Assembly: GCA_964616145.1 (NCBI GenBank)
Contig: CAZTRD010000031.1
Span: 1 to 9,992 of the forward strand
Direction: 5' to 3'
Source: JAQTNP01 sp964616145
GTDB lineage: Bacteria > Patescibacteriota > Minisyncoccia > Minisyncoccales > PEYH01
DNA length: 9,992 bases
The translations under genes were made by a program, and so were the position numbers. Under the pieces are notes generated by a model, which did no database searches, was not told the origin of the DNA, and worked only from the letters and a program-made list of their open reading frames with translations. This document shows, one piece after another, positions 1 to 6,046 of this stretch. How positions within the stretch are numbered: position 1 is the first letter of the stretch; each line of letters starts with the position of its first letter.

Positions 1-61
1 CATGAAGTCTTTAATGGAAAACAAGAATGTTGCACTTTGGAATAGAATTCATGGAATTATT

Positions 62-1021
62 CTATTTTATCTTCTCAAATGAAGGATAAAGTTCCGGATC
101 TATTTCCCTTTCAAAGCACACTTTTCCTGCTTTATGACTCCAATTAGACAAATTCATGTATGCGGTGAAATTATCAATGTATGATACTTTAGGTTCAGCC
201 ATATTTGAGTTTTGATTATCTGCTAAATTAAATTCTGCACAAAGCTCAAATTGATTCTCTCCTTTAACCATATACTCATATGGTTTTTGAGTCTGGGGAT
301 CCAGCGGAATCATGAAACCGCTGATGGAATCCTCTAAATCCTCTAATTTTTTAGGAAGTTTTTCCTTGCTCTGCCAATAATTGATTATCTGATATTGAAT
401 TTCCTGTAAATTGCTAATTTTCTGATAATCAAATCTCATTAATCTTTCTTCCTTTGGAGACCCGGTCAGGATAAATCCAACAATAATTAACGCTAAAACA
501 ATTGCACCAGCCATCCAAGCAAAATATTTAGATTTTTTTGATACTTTTTCTCTTTTTACATCCCATAAGTAATATCCAAAAACACCTCCTGATGTGATTA
601 ATACGGCAAGGGCTTTAAGGATAAAGCGCAGAGATATTTCTCCGCCTAAAAACATCCATATAGTTCTTATCAAATCTCCAACCACAACCAAAGCCAGGAT
701 AAACAGGGTTAAATAGATTAGCCATTTTCTGGTTTTCATCTGTCTGGCTTGAGGAATTCTTAAATATATTTTATTTAAATACCAAGAACTCCAGATAAAC
801 AGAGGAAATACTATTATTATTGATGCCAAACCGAACCTAACGAGATTATGGCTATTATATACGGCAAAATATTCCGTAGAAGTTAAAGGATCTCTAACAG
901 CCTGGTTTATAAATTGAAAAATCAATGTTAAAACATTGATTATCGCCAGATACAACATGCTAATTGAAAAAAGATGCAAAAAGACATGTTTTGGTGAAAG
1001 CTTTTCATTTTTTTTCTTCAT
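62..1021 (-). CDS. DUF5671-type polytopic membrane protein with pilin-like C-terminal domain
   Basis: Predicted membrane protein of 319 residues. Five hydrophobic segments are visible at about residues 14-38, 61-83, 100-124, 131-152 and 166-187. A soluble tail of about 130 residues follows. The membrane part resembles the DUF5671 family, common in Patescibacteria: conserved feel of the HVFLHLF start, the RKWLIYLTLF segment and the GYYLWD end of the fourth helix. The tail (about 193-275) has the RFDYQKISNLQEIQYQIINYW pattern, a helix followed by a LPKKLEDL segment, as in the post-helix region of pseudopilin-like proteins. Its function is unknown. It is the last gene of a minus-strand operon, 18 nt after the M15 peptidase gene, which suggests a cell-envelope role. 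The ATG has no Shine-Dalgarno sequence, as for most genes here. Family assignment is from memory of the pattern, not a search. Confidence 0.8.
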   Translation of the reverse strand: MKKKNEKLSPKHVFLHLFSISMLYLAIINVLTLIFQFINQAVRDPLTSTEYFAVYNSHNLVRFGLASIIIVFPLFIWSSWYLNKIYLRIPQARQMKTRKWLIYLTLFILALVVVGDLIRTIWMFLGGEISLRFILKALAVLITSGGVFGYYLWDVKREKVSKKSKYFAWMAGAIVLALIIVGFILTGSPKEERLMRFDYQKISNLQEIQYQIINYWQSKEKLPKKLEDLEDSISGFMIPLDPQTQKPYEYMVKGENQFELCAEFNLADNQNSNMAEPKVSYIDNFTAYMNLSNWSHKAGKVCFEREIDPELYPSFEKIK

Positions 1022-1039
1022 ATTTTTTATTTAATTATT

Positions 1040-1954
1040 TTAATCAAAAAATGATATTCTGTATAAATCTATTTCTCTTTGCTCCAAATCATAGAAATTC
1101 TTTCCGTCCTGATGTAATTTTGCAGCCAGAACTCTTCCTACAAATCTCCAATGCCATGGTTCAAATTCATAATAGTTATTATCCTTAGGATAAGAAAGAA
1201 TAAATCCATATTTATAAGCATTATCTAAAAGCCATTGATAAGCTTGAGTTTTCTCAAATCCTGTAAAGCTGCTTCCAACCTTAGATGTTGTAAGGTCTAT
1301 TGTCGTTCCCAATTGATGCTCTGAATATCCCTGATCAGCAGAGAACTGATTGGATCCTGAACCATAAATCATTGTATAAGTAGATTTTACTTCTCCTTGA
1401 GTGTAGAAAGAGCGGTAAGCAGAAATTATCTTAAGATCAGTACTGGAAGCTAAAGCATCTGAAAGCATATTCTCTAGAAAAATCCATACTTTTGAATGAA
1501 AAGAGTATTCTTTTTCAGGATTATATGTATATTTTGAAGGTATTTTAACTAAAGATTCAGGAATATAGTTTTCATTTAAAAAATACACTTTGGAATACTT
1601 CGTGAGCAATTCTTCGTCAATCTGATTTAATTTCTCCAAATCCCCTACTGTATTCTTAATATCAGATATTTTTGAATCAAATAAATCTATTTTACTCTTC
1701 TCTTCATTATATCTTTGTTGATATATATCTCTCTGAACTGTTCTGTCAGAAAGATTCTGGGAAAGTTCAATTATTTTGTTAGTTAACCTATGAGTTGTTG
1801 AAGCATATTCAACTAATCTATTTTCAAGAGAAACTATATATTTGTTCAGATCAATATTGGAACAAATGAAATAGCCGAGAGCTATAAAAGATATCATTAA
1901 TAAAGGAATGAAGATTGCGTATGATTTAGGAATTTCTATTTTTTTGATATTCAT
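1040..1954 (-). CDS. membrane-anchored D-alanyl-D-alanine carboxypeptidase, VanY/M15B-like
   Basis: Zinc peptidase expected to trim peptidoglycan stem peptides at the outer face of the membrane. Residues 11-31 form one N-terminal membrane segment, followed by a likely coiled coil (about 35-115). The catalytic domain occupies about 125-290. All landmarks of the M15B (LAS) fold are present: SAYRS (Arg181), SEHQLGTTIDL with zinc ligands His213 and Asp220, and EPWHWR with catalytic Glu265 and zinc ligand His268. The gene starts inside the preceding 75-residue reading frame (29-nt overlap) and is followed after 18 nt by the DUF5671-type gene, so all three are probably co-transcribed. The coiled-coil spacer between anchor and enzyme could place it at a distance from the membrane. 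An L,D- or D,D-specificity cannot be settled from sequence alone. Confidence 0.9.
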   Translation of the reverse strand: MNIKKIEIPKSYAIFIPLLMISFIALGYFICSNIDLNKYIVSLENRLVEYASTTHRLTNKIIELSQNLSDRTVQRDIYQQRYNEEKSKIDLFDSKISDIKNTVGDLEKLNQIDEELLTKYSKVYFLNENYIPESLVKIPSKYTYNPEKEYSFHSKVWIFLENMLSDALASSTDLKIISAYRSFYTQGEVKSTYTMIYGSGSNQFSADQGYSEHQLGTTIDLTTSKVGSSFTGFEKTQAYQWLLDNAYKYGFILSYPKDNNYYEFEPWHWRFVGRVLAAKLHQDGKNFYDLEQREIDLYRISFFD

Positions 1955-2153
1955 ATGAACGCTGTTCGCTCTTAATTCTTATATCCTGTATTATTCCAAG
2001 CCCCGCATCTGCTCTTTTTGTATAATACTCCAATAATTCTATTAGTTCTCTTATGGATTTTTTTAGTTTATTTCTTAAATCGTTGAATTCTCTATTCTCT
2101 GGCAATCTATACTTAATCTCTTTTATTCTTTTTAGGTCTTTATCTGCCAACAT
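1926..2153 (-). CDS. small charged coiled-coil protein, unknown function
   Basis: A 75-residue, mostly helical and highly charged protein (many Lys, Arg and Glu), with no membrane segment and no recognisable motif. It has heptad-like spacing of Leu and Ile between about residues 10 and 45. It looks like the first gene of the minus-strand operon: it has its own promoter directly at the start codon, and its 3' end overlaps the M15 peptidase gene by 29 nt in another frame, which suggests translational coupling. No Shine-Dalgarno sequence is present, which fits a leaderless message. I do not recognise the family. Confidence 0.65.
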   Translation of the reverse strand: MLADKDLKRIKEIKYRLPENREFNDLRNKLKKSIRELIELLEYYTKRADAGLGIIQDIRIKSEQRSYEYQKNRNS

Positions 2154-2159
2154 ATAAAT

Positions 2160-2188
2160 ATTATATCATTTAATAAAAATTTGAACAA
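2160..2188 (-). promoter_or_regulatory. promoter of the three-gene envelope operon, leaderless
   Basis: Minus strand: -35 TTGTTC (2183-2188), 17-nt spacer, -10 TATAAT (2160-2165). Only 6 nt separate the -10 from the ATG at 2153, so transcription should begin at or next to the A of the start codon, giving a leaderless message. Confidence 0.65.
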
Positions 2189-2267
2189 AATATACTTCTT
2201 TCACCTTTCCAGCCACCCTAAAGGGCTATCTTTCTCGGCCTCTCAAATATGCCCTAATGGGTGCCCC

Positions 2268-2351
2268 ATATCAGTCTGGTACCAAGGATAATGAGACCAG
2301 TAAAGCATCCTTGAGGAATAGTTTGATGGTAGAAATGGTCCCATTCAGTCT
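2268..2351 (+). repeat. 84-bp repeat R, copy 1
   Basis: Matches 3178-3261 over 84 nt without gaps and with 9 differences (8 of them transitions), about 89% identity. It begins ATATCAGTCTGGTACC and ends TTCAGTCT, so the heptamer TCAGTCT occurs at both ends. It contains a nearly palindromic TCCTTGAGGA. No start-to-stop reading frame of useful length runs through it. It sits 30 nt upstream of the -35 box of a small RNA promoter, the same distance as in copy 2. The role is unknown: a cis-acting regulatory block, part of a longer RNA, or a small mobile sequence are all possible. Confidence 0.85.
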
Positions 2352-2367
2352 AGGTGATTAAATTGTC

Positions 2368-2376
2368 TGTGGATAA
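2368..2376 (-). promoter_or_regulatory. DnaA box, perfect consensus (copy 1)
   Basis: The minus strand reads TTATCCACA, the consensus DnaA box. It ends 5 nt before the -35 element at 2382. Copy 2 has a perfect box at exactly the equivalent position but in the other orientation (3278-3286). I saw no other perfect copies in the window. Confidence 0.6.
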
Positions 2377-2381
2377 AACTA

Positions 2382-2410
2382 TTGCCTTACTACTAGCAGT
2401 ATGATATATT
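2382..2410 (+). promoter_or_regulatory. promoter of small RNA 1
   Basis: -35 TTGCCT (2382-2387), 17-nt spacer, -10 TATATT (2405-2410) preceded by TGA, an extended -10. The predicted start is G2417, which is the first base of a hairpin. Confidence 0.6.
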
Positions 2411-2416
2411 GGAATC

Positions 2417-2490
2417 GTAGCGCAAGCTATCTTGTCCGTCAGAGACGGATCCGATATTCAAACTTCGCCCCGCAAGGGGCGAGGTTTATT
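2417..2490 (+). ncRNA. putative structured small RNA 1 (about 74 nt)
   Basis: Almost the whole predicted transcript folds. A 5' hairpin begins at the predicted start (2417-2421 with 2426-2430, GCAA tetraloop). The second hairpin is TCCGTC/GACGGA (2435-2440 with 2444-2449). The third is a 12-bp terminator stem with another GCAA tetraloop. There is no credible reading frame. A second unit with the same layout lies at 3327-3381. The 3' end runs into the stop codon of the convergent NYN gene, so the two transcripts would overlap there. I do not recognise an Rfam family; RNase P, tmRNA, SRP RNA and 6S RNA are all excluded by size. Confidence 0.55.
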
Positions 2491-2494
2491 TTAT
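2460..2494 (+). terminator. intrinsic terminator of small RNA 1
   Basis: A 12-bp stem (2460-2471 with 2476-2487, one G-U pair) closes a GCAA loop and runs into TTTATTTTAT. It overlaps the TAA of the convergent NYN gene (2486-2488) and may also stop that transcript, although its U-tract in that direction is poor. Confidence 0.75.
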
Positions 2495-3124
2495 AGTAGC
2501 AATTAACGATTTAATTTGTTGAGAATTTATATATAAATCAGCTTTTCCTTTCAGTTTGTGTACAACCTGTCCTGGAGCAATGATGATAACTTTTTTACCC
2601 CTTTTCTTTAGAAATTCAGCTAGCCGAACAAAATCACTGTCTCCAGATAATAAACAAAATGTATCGTACTTATCTAGAAGACGAATGGAATCAATGCTAA
2701 TTTCTACATCAAAATTACTCTTTGGAATTTCTATAAATTTCCCCCAAATATCTTCTCTAATAGATCGAATTTTAGTATTCGGTAGTTCTTCGCTGTCTAA
2801 ATAATGTTTTATGAATTGAATCGGTTTCGTTATTTTTATAAAACCATTCTTTTCTGCCCAAATGATAATATGCCAAGAGATTTTTATCCTATTGTGCCAC
2901 CCATAATAAAAACGTTTTTGTTCTGTAAAAAGATTTAGGAAATCTGCTAATTTTCCGATGTCAATTATTAATTTTTGACCCTCGGTAAGTAAATTATCTT
3001 CCCAATCTTTTCTATCTTTTTTATACCAATAATTAACATTTCCAAAGTCTACAAAAGCAAAAATCCGACCGAATGTTTTTTTATTAATATTTAAATTATT
3101 GAGCTTAAACTCTTCTAAATCCAT
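2486..3124 (-). CDS. NYN-domain (PIN-like, LabA/DUF88) putative ribonuclease 1
   Basis: A 212-residue protein with the NYN core, a metal-dependent PIN-like nuclease fold. The acidic motifs are FVDFGNVN (Asp26, Asn29), DVEISIDSI (Asp139, Asp145) and LLSGDSDF (Asp162, Asp164), followed by the typical KKRGKKVIIIAPG strand. These are the positions expected to bind Mg2+ and cut RNA. The region between motif 1 and motif 2 is longer than usual (about 110 residues). There is no membrane segment. The gene converges with small RNA 1, whose terminator overlaps its stop codon, and is itself followed upstream by repeat R copy 2. The promoter is leaderless. The substrate is unknown. It is only distantly similar to the second NYN protein in the window. 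Confidence 0.85.
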   Translation of the reverse strand: MDLEEFKLNNLNINKKTFGRIFAFVDFGNVNYWYKKDRKDWEDNLLTEGQKLIIDIGKLADFLNLFTEQKRFYYGWHNRIKISWHIIIWAEKNGFIKITKPIQFIKHYLDSEELPNTKIRSIREDIWGKFIEIPKSNFDVEISIDSIRLLDKYDTFCLLSGDSDFVRLAEFLKKRGKKVIIIAPGQVVHKLKGKADLYINSQQIKSLIATIK

Positions 3125-3130
3125 GATTTA

Positions 3131-3139
3131 ATTATAACA
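3131..3139 (-). promoter_or_regulatory. extended -10 promoter of NYN gene 1, leaderless
   Basis: The minus strand reads TGTTATAAT, a consensus -10 TATAAT (3131-3136) with an extended TGN in front. The -10 is followed by 6 nt and then the ATG at 3124. No good -35 is seen. The message should be leaderless. Confidence 0.6.
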
Positions 3140-3177
3140 TAAATCACCTTTTAAAATGATCTTATCCCTATTAAAAT

Positions 3178-3261
3178 ATATCAGTCTGGTACCAAGAATA
3201 ATGAGATCGATAGAGCATCCTTAAGGAATAGTTTGAGGGTAGAAATGGCCCCGTTCAGTCT
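3178..3261 (+). repeat. 84-bp repeat R, copy 2
   Basis: Gapless match to 2268-2351 with 9 differences in 84 nt. Here the central sequence TCCTTAAGGA is a perfect palindrome. The CTGGT/ACCAG pairing possible in copy 1 is lost (GATCGA instead), so a fold based on it is not conserved. The distance from the repeat start to the predicted RNA start is 149 nt in both copies. Confidence 0.85.
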
Positions 3262-3277
3262 TGCATGCCAACAAACA

Positions 3278-3286
3278 TTATCCACA
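3278..3286 (+). promoter_or_regulatory. DnaA box, perfect consensus (copy 2)
   Basis: TTATCCACA on the plus strand, ending 5 nt before the -35 at 3292. It occupies the same relative position as the box at 2368-2376 but is inverted. A GCATGC palindrome lies on each side (3263-3268 and 3307-3312). Confidence 0.6.
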
Positions 3287-3291
3287 CATTT

Positions 3292-3320
3292 TTGACAAAT
3301 TGTTCAGCATGCTTTAATAT
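3292..3320 (+). promoter_or_regulatory. promoter of small RNA 2
   Basis: Consensus -35 TTGACA (3292-3297), 17-nt spacer, -10 TAATAT (3315-3320). The predicted start is G3327, again the first base of a hairpin starting GTAG. Confidence 0.7.
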
Positions 3321-3326
3321 AAAAAT

Positions 3327-3381
3327 GTAGGCCTTGGGTCTACCTGATTTTGATCGAAACTCGCCTCAAAAGCGGGTTTTT
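3327..3381 (+). ncRNA. putative structured small RNA 2 (about 55 nt)
   Basis: The predicted transcript opens with a 7-bp hairpin GTAGGCC/GGTCTAC (3327-3333 with 3337-3343, one G-U pair). A 13-nt linker follows, then an intrinsic terminator. Like small RNA 1 it begins with a GTAG-containing hairpin 7 nt after the -10, and its terminator has a similar AAACTCGCC/GCGGGTTT type of stem. The sequences between are not alignable with confidence. No reading frame is visible. It is convergent with NYN gene 2, as small RNA 1 is with NYN gene 1. Confidence 0.55.
3357..3381 (+). terminator. intrinsic terminator of small RNA 2
   Basis: An 8-bp stem (AAACTCGC, 3357-3364, with GCGGGTTT, 3372-3379; one G-U pair) and loop CTCAAAA, with a T-run at 3377-3381. 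Confidence 0.75.
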
Positions 3382-3451
3382 GATTTGGCCATCATATTAT
3401 TCTGTCCTTGCTCAATCTTGACTCAAAATCTTCAGCGTATAAAATTAGGGT

Positions 3452-4036
3452 TTATTGTATATATTCAAAAATTTCAGAGTTCCTAATGAGTATGGTGCGG
3501 TTGGTTGTATAGGTTAATCCTTTATTGGGCATGATTTCAAACCCTAGATAGATTCTTTCTATCTCTTGCTTTTTCAACTCCTCTACTGCTGGCTGTAAAT
3601 CTGAATCAGAACTTCCTATGATCGCAGTTTTTAATTCTTTATTATGAGCAAATCTAATCATATCTACTGCAATTTTTACATCTATACCCTTTTCTTTAAA
3701 TGTTAGAAATCTATGTCCCTTAGGACAATTTTCTTCATGACCTCTAACCCTACCGGCATATATAACTTCGAATCCTTGTCTTTCTAAGGCATTTTTCAAT
3801 AATCTTTGCTCTTGTATCAATTGTAATGATTTTTCCATTGTTGCTTTGTGAATAGCAACCCTACCAATATAAAATATTTTCCTATCAATTTTAATACCTT
3901 TTAATACTTTATCCAAAAGACCCAAAAAATCATATGTGGAAAAATCTATCTCTTTGTTTTTGCTCTTGCTAAGTTCCAAAACTGATTTAATCTTGCTAAT
4001 GAAATTACGACCATCTATAAAAAGTATTGTTTTCAT
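3452..4036 (-). CDS. NYN-domain (PIN-like) putative ribonuclease 2
   Basis: A 194-residue protein of the NYN/LabA-like group. Motif 1 is FIDGRN (Asp8, Asn11) right at the N-terminus. Motif 2 is EKGIDVKIAVDM (Asp119, Asp125). Motif 3 is GSSDSDL (Asp144, Asp146), followed by PAVEELKK as in canonical LabA-like proteins. A short insert with EENCPKGHRF (about 101-110) could contact metal or RNA. No membrane segment or other domain is present. It should be a cytoplasmic metal-dependent RNase; the target is unknown. Unlike NYN gene 1, it has a real 5' leader with a terminator-like hairpin between a strong promoter and the start codon. It converges with small RNA 2. Confidence 0.88.
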   Translation of the reverse strand: MKTILFIDGRNFISKIKSVLELSKSKNKEIDFSTYDFLGLLDKVLKGIKIDRKIFYIGRVAIHKATMEKSLQLIQEQRLLKNALERQGFEVIYAGRVRGHEENCPKGHRFLTFKEKGIDVKIAVDMIRFAHNKELKTAIIGSSDSDLQPAVEELKKQEIERIYLGFEIMPNKGLTYTTNRTILIRNSEIFEYIQ

Positions 4037-4045
4037 AAAACAGAA

Positions 4046-4073
4046 CCCCAGCGGACCTTACGGCTGGCTGGGG
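4046..4073 (-). promoter_or_regulatory. 5'-leader hairpin of NYN gene 2, possible attenuator
   Basis: A perfect 7-bp stem CCCCAGC/GCTGGGG (4067-4073 with 4046-4052 on the minus strand) is followed by TTCTGTTTT and then the ATG at 4036. The position, between the predicted start (about 4080) and the start codon, and the U-rich tail fit a transcription attenuator. It could also cover the ribosome site. No ligand or leader peptide is evident. Confidence 0.5.
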
Positions 4074-4086
4074 CGTTACTATCTTA

Positions 4087-4115
4087 AGTATATAGACGGT
4101 CAGAATACTTGTCAA
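4087..4115 (-). promoter_or_regulatory. strong promoter of NYN gene 2
   Basis: Minus strand: -35 TTGACA (4110-4115), 17-nt spacer, -10 TATACT (4087-4092). The predicted start is near 4080, giving a leader of about 44 nt, long for this window. Confidence 0.7.
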
Positions 4116-4150
4116 GCGATGATTTAATAGCTTGAATAGTAATTTCATCT

Positions 4151-4177
4151 GCAGGGGCTGGTGAGCGATATTAGAAC
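4151..4177 (+). repeat. joint D: half att-like site (core plus P-side only)
   Basis: The core GCAGGGGC (4151-4158) is followed by TGGTGAGCGATATTAGAAC. It matches joint B (7296-7322) with 3 differences in 27 nt, and joint A similarly. To the left of the core there is no similarity to A, B or the tRNA-Trp downstream region. Weak similarity to joint B continues for another 10 nt or so to the right. It separates the Cys-rich/pilin-like gene from the promoter of NYN gene 2. The rest of the gap to 4265 is AT-rich and holds only a short CCATT/AATGG hairpin (about 4177-4195). Confidence 0.65.
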
Positions 4178-4265
4178 CATTATTTTGAACAATGGTGAAT
4201 CTATATACATTCCAAAGCTATTAGAAAAAATAGACAAGCCTCTTATAATTAATCCCTATTGATTA

Positions 4266-5837
4266 TTAATTTTTATGCTTTGAACACGTTACAGTAGCTG
4301 GAGAGCCAGTACCCGTACATCCACCAATTGAAGCGAAGTAATCCATGCTTACGCCTGTACTATCTATGCAAAAAGATTTATTGGGATCACTCTTCAGTGT
4401 AGAATATATACAATACCCAGATGCAATTGAATGGCAAGTTATAGTTCCTCCGTCTTTTTTTATTTCTTGGGCTGCTACTGTTAATTCTGTAGAAGTTCCA
4501 AGGGCCGTACCGTTACAAATGTTTACAAAAGAATTTTCTTCAATATATTTCATTTTTGCTATATCCATTATTTGCCAAAGAGTTGATTTGATTCGTGCAT
4601 CTTTAGCTTCGTCTGGGATAGGCAATTCATCAAACTGCTTACATTCTCTTGGAAGATTTTCAAAACTAGAACATATTGACTTCATAACAGCATATTGATT
4701 CCTATCCTCGTCATATATAACATCGTTAATCACCAATGTAGGCGAACCAGTTACAAAAACAGTATTTGCACCATTGTGCTTAGATGAATCCCCTACCGGA
4801 TACGACACTTTAAGATTTTGCTTTTCTGTCTCTAATAAATGTTGCCATTCTTCTTTTTGACAGGTTTTAATTTTTTCTACATCTATGCCTAAAGATTGCG
4901 CTATCGTAGACCAAGCTGGCATGGTTTTCCCAGAAATGATATATTCATTGGCGTTATTTACAAAATTCCAGAGTTTGTCTCTTTGATATTTTTGAATACA
5001 TAGTTCTATTATGCTTTGCCTTACTTGTGCTGCTCCTCCTAGGGGATTACAATATTTGTTAGCGCTATCTATGCAATATTTTGGATAACCAGTATTGATA
5101 TTTGAATATATTAAATGATGTAATTCTATGTTAATCTTGTCTTTCCATGTATTTTCTAAATTAGGCATTATGCTTTCCAATGTTGGTGCATAAATACATT
5201 GAGACATAACAAATAGATCTAGTTTGATTGGAAGTTTAATCCCTAGGCTTAAAAAGCAATTATTTTTTAACGTCGAGTCTATTATTTGATCACAAACATA
5301 AGAGTCTTTTTCTAACGAAGCTAACGCAATGTAACAATTATTTTTACTCTCGGAATCATTTATAGAACCACAAATTTCTACAGCTTTATTTAAATCATTT
5401 GCGTTATAGGCTAATTTTGCCGCTTCATTTTGGCAAGCCGGACATATGCTTAATACCTCCTGCCAAGTCTCTGGATCCTTGCAATTAGGAACCTCTGCAA
5501 AATTTACTTTTACTCCGTTATTCTCTGAATATGTATGGCATTTTTTCCATGGAGTTACTATTCCAACGCACATCAAGGTTACGCCACAATCGTTACATTC
5601 TCTTGGTGGTTGTTTCTCATATCTAAAGCCTATACAACTATTCTCTGTTTTAACAATATAAGGAGGGCCGGGACAAAAACCGCAGATATTTCCTGCTTTC
5701 TTGGGAATGAAGAAATATGTAGCGCCTAAAATTATTATTATACTGACTATTAGAATTATAATTACTTTTTTATTATAACGAGCAGTATTATTTTTTTGAT
5801 GCTCGCCTTGAGAATAAGTATAATGATTATTATCCAT
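4266..5837 (-). CDS. membrane-anchored Cys-rich thioredoxin-fold protein with pilin-like C-terminal domain
   Basis: A 523-residue exported protein in four parts. Residues 24-44 form one N-terminal membrane anchor. A Cys-rich part (about 51-135) contains CGFC, CNDC and CPAC pairs. Helical repeats with spaced Cys follow (about 140-200). A thioredoxin-like domain (about 205-400) resembles the DsbA/GILT type: it has a LFVMSQC segment where relatives have a CPYG-like active site, and the cis-Pro loop SPTLVIN (Pro366). Here the site reads CIYAP, so only one catalytic Cys (Cys214) remains. The C-terminal part (about 411-523) looks like the soluble half of Patescibacteria type IV pilins: DARIKSTLWQIMDIAK helix, then Cys pairs, SGYCIYSTL and CIDSTG. 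The likely site is the outer face of the membrane, with a role in disulfide chemistry or binding rather than simple oxidation. It is a single-gene cassette bounded by joints D and A. Confidence 0.72.
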   Translation of the reverse strand: MDNNHYTYSQGEHQKNNTARYNKKVIIILIVSIIIILGATYFFIPKKAGNICGFCPGPPYIVKTENSCIGFRYEKQPPRECNDCGVTLMCVGIVTPWKKCHTYSENNGVKVNFAEVPNCKDPETWQEVLSICPACQNEAAKLAYNANDLNKAVEICGSINDSESKNNCYIALASLEKDSYVCDQIIDSTLKNNCFLSLGIKLPIKLDLFVMSQCIYAPTLESIMPNLENTWKDKINIELHHLIYSNINTGYPKYCIDSANKYCNPLGGAAQVRQSIIELCIQKYQRDKLWNFVNNANEYIISGKTMPAWSTIAQSLGIDVEKIKTCQKEEWQHLLETEKQNLKVSYPVGDSSKHNGANTVFVTGSPTLVINDVIYDEDRNQYAVMKSICSSFENLPRECKQFDELPIPDEAKDARIKSTLWQIMDIAKMKYIEENSFVNICNGTALGTSTELTVAAQEIKKDGGTITCHSIASGYCIYSTLKSDPNKSFCIDSTGVSMDYFASIGGCTGTGSPATVTCSKHKN

Positions 5838-5856
5838 ATTTTTGAATTATTGATTC

Positions 5857-5885
5857 ATTCTATCAAAAATTCATCTACCATACTA
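5857..5885 (-). promoter_or_regulatory. promoter of the thioredoxin/pilin-like gene
   Basis: Minus strand: -10 TAGAAT (5857-5862) with extended TGA in front. A weak -35 TAGTAT (5880-5885) at 17 nt is the last six bases of repeat A. The same arrangement is seen at joint B. The leader to the ATG at 5837 is about 13 nt, without a Shine-Dalgarno sequence. Confidence 0.45.
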
Positions 5886-5990
5886 CTTGACTTCCTTTTC
5901 ATTAAAACCATCTCAACCATTATTCTAACTCAAAACCGTCTTTTAGACGGTTTGACTTCCCGTAGCAGGGGCTGGTGAATGATATTAGAA
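5880..5990 (-). repeat. joint A: 111-bp att-like/terminator/promoter repeat
   Basis: Gapless match to 7211-7321 (14 differences in 111 nt, about 87%). In minus orientation it reads P-side (TTCTAATATCATTCACCA), core GCCCCTGC (5965-5972), tRNA-Trp-downstream-like sequence (TACGG...), a terminator hairpin, then a segment ending in a -35-like hexamer. TTCTAA/TTAGAA inverted hexamers lie at 5923-5928 and 5985-5990. It lies between the SCEGH-protein operon and the next cassette gene. Confidence 0.85.
5933..5953 (-). terminator. terminator hairpin in joint A
   Basis: A perfect 8-bp stem AAACCGTC/GACGGTTT (5933-5940 with 5946-5953) with a 5-nt loop. On the minus strand the stem ends in GGTTTTG. It is equivalent to the hairpin behind tRNA-Trp. 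Confidence 0.6.
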
Positions 5991-6001
5991 TCGGATTTTT
6001 T

Positions 6002-6036
6002 AAAAAAGGATGGAGGCCGAATTATTCAGGTCTCCC
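6002..6036 (-). terminator. intrinsic terminator of the two-gene operon
   Basis: Minus strand: stem GGAGACC/GGCCTCC (6029-6035 with 6012-6018, one A-C mismatch), whose loop can pair GAAT/ATTC, followed by T6 (6002-6007). It lies 11 nt behind the stop codon of the SCEGH-motif gene. Confidence 0.7.
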
Positions 6037-6046
6037 ATACAAGATG

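Noticed and set aside
1..61. AATAGAAT/ATTCTATT hairpin at the end of the DUF5671-type gene as a terminator.
   Set aside because: The stem is purely AT-rich, overlaps the stop codon and has no T-run on the minus strand; nothing else is supported in this stretch.
2268..2351. The 84-bp repeat as a folded RNA with conserved pairing.
   Set aside because: The CTGGT/ACCAG pairing in copy 1 is lost in copy 2 without compensating changes.
2268..3261. CRISPR-like array from the repeats.
   Set aside because: Only two 84-bp copies, 0.8 kb apart with a gene between them, and no cas genes.
2154..3451. Chromosomal or plasmid replication origin.
   Set aside because: Only two perfect DnaA boxes 0.9 kb apart, no box cluster, no dnaA, rep or parA gene nearby; promoter-linked regulatory sites fit better.
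4345..4698. Plus-strand 117-residue reading frame and the shorter ones at 5446-5729.
   Set aside because: All are antisense shadows of the thioredoxin/pilin-like gene, which has clear domain motifs.
5923..5990. Joints A and B as integron attC sites (TTCTAAC ... TTAGAA inverted ends).
   Set aside because: The ends do not fit RYYYAAC/GTTRRRY well (about 6/7 and 5/7), no L boxes were seen, the strongest hairpin is a terminator, and the mosaic switch falls at the tRNA-derived core instead of at the end boxes.
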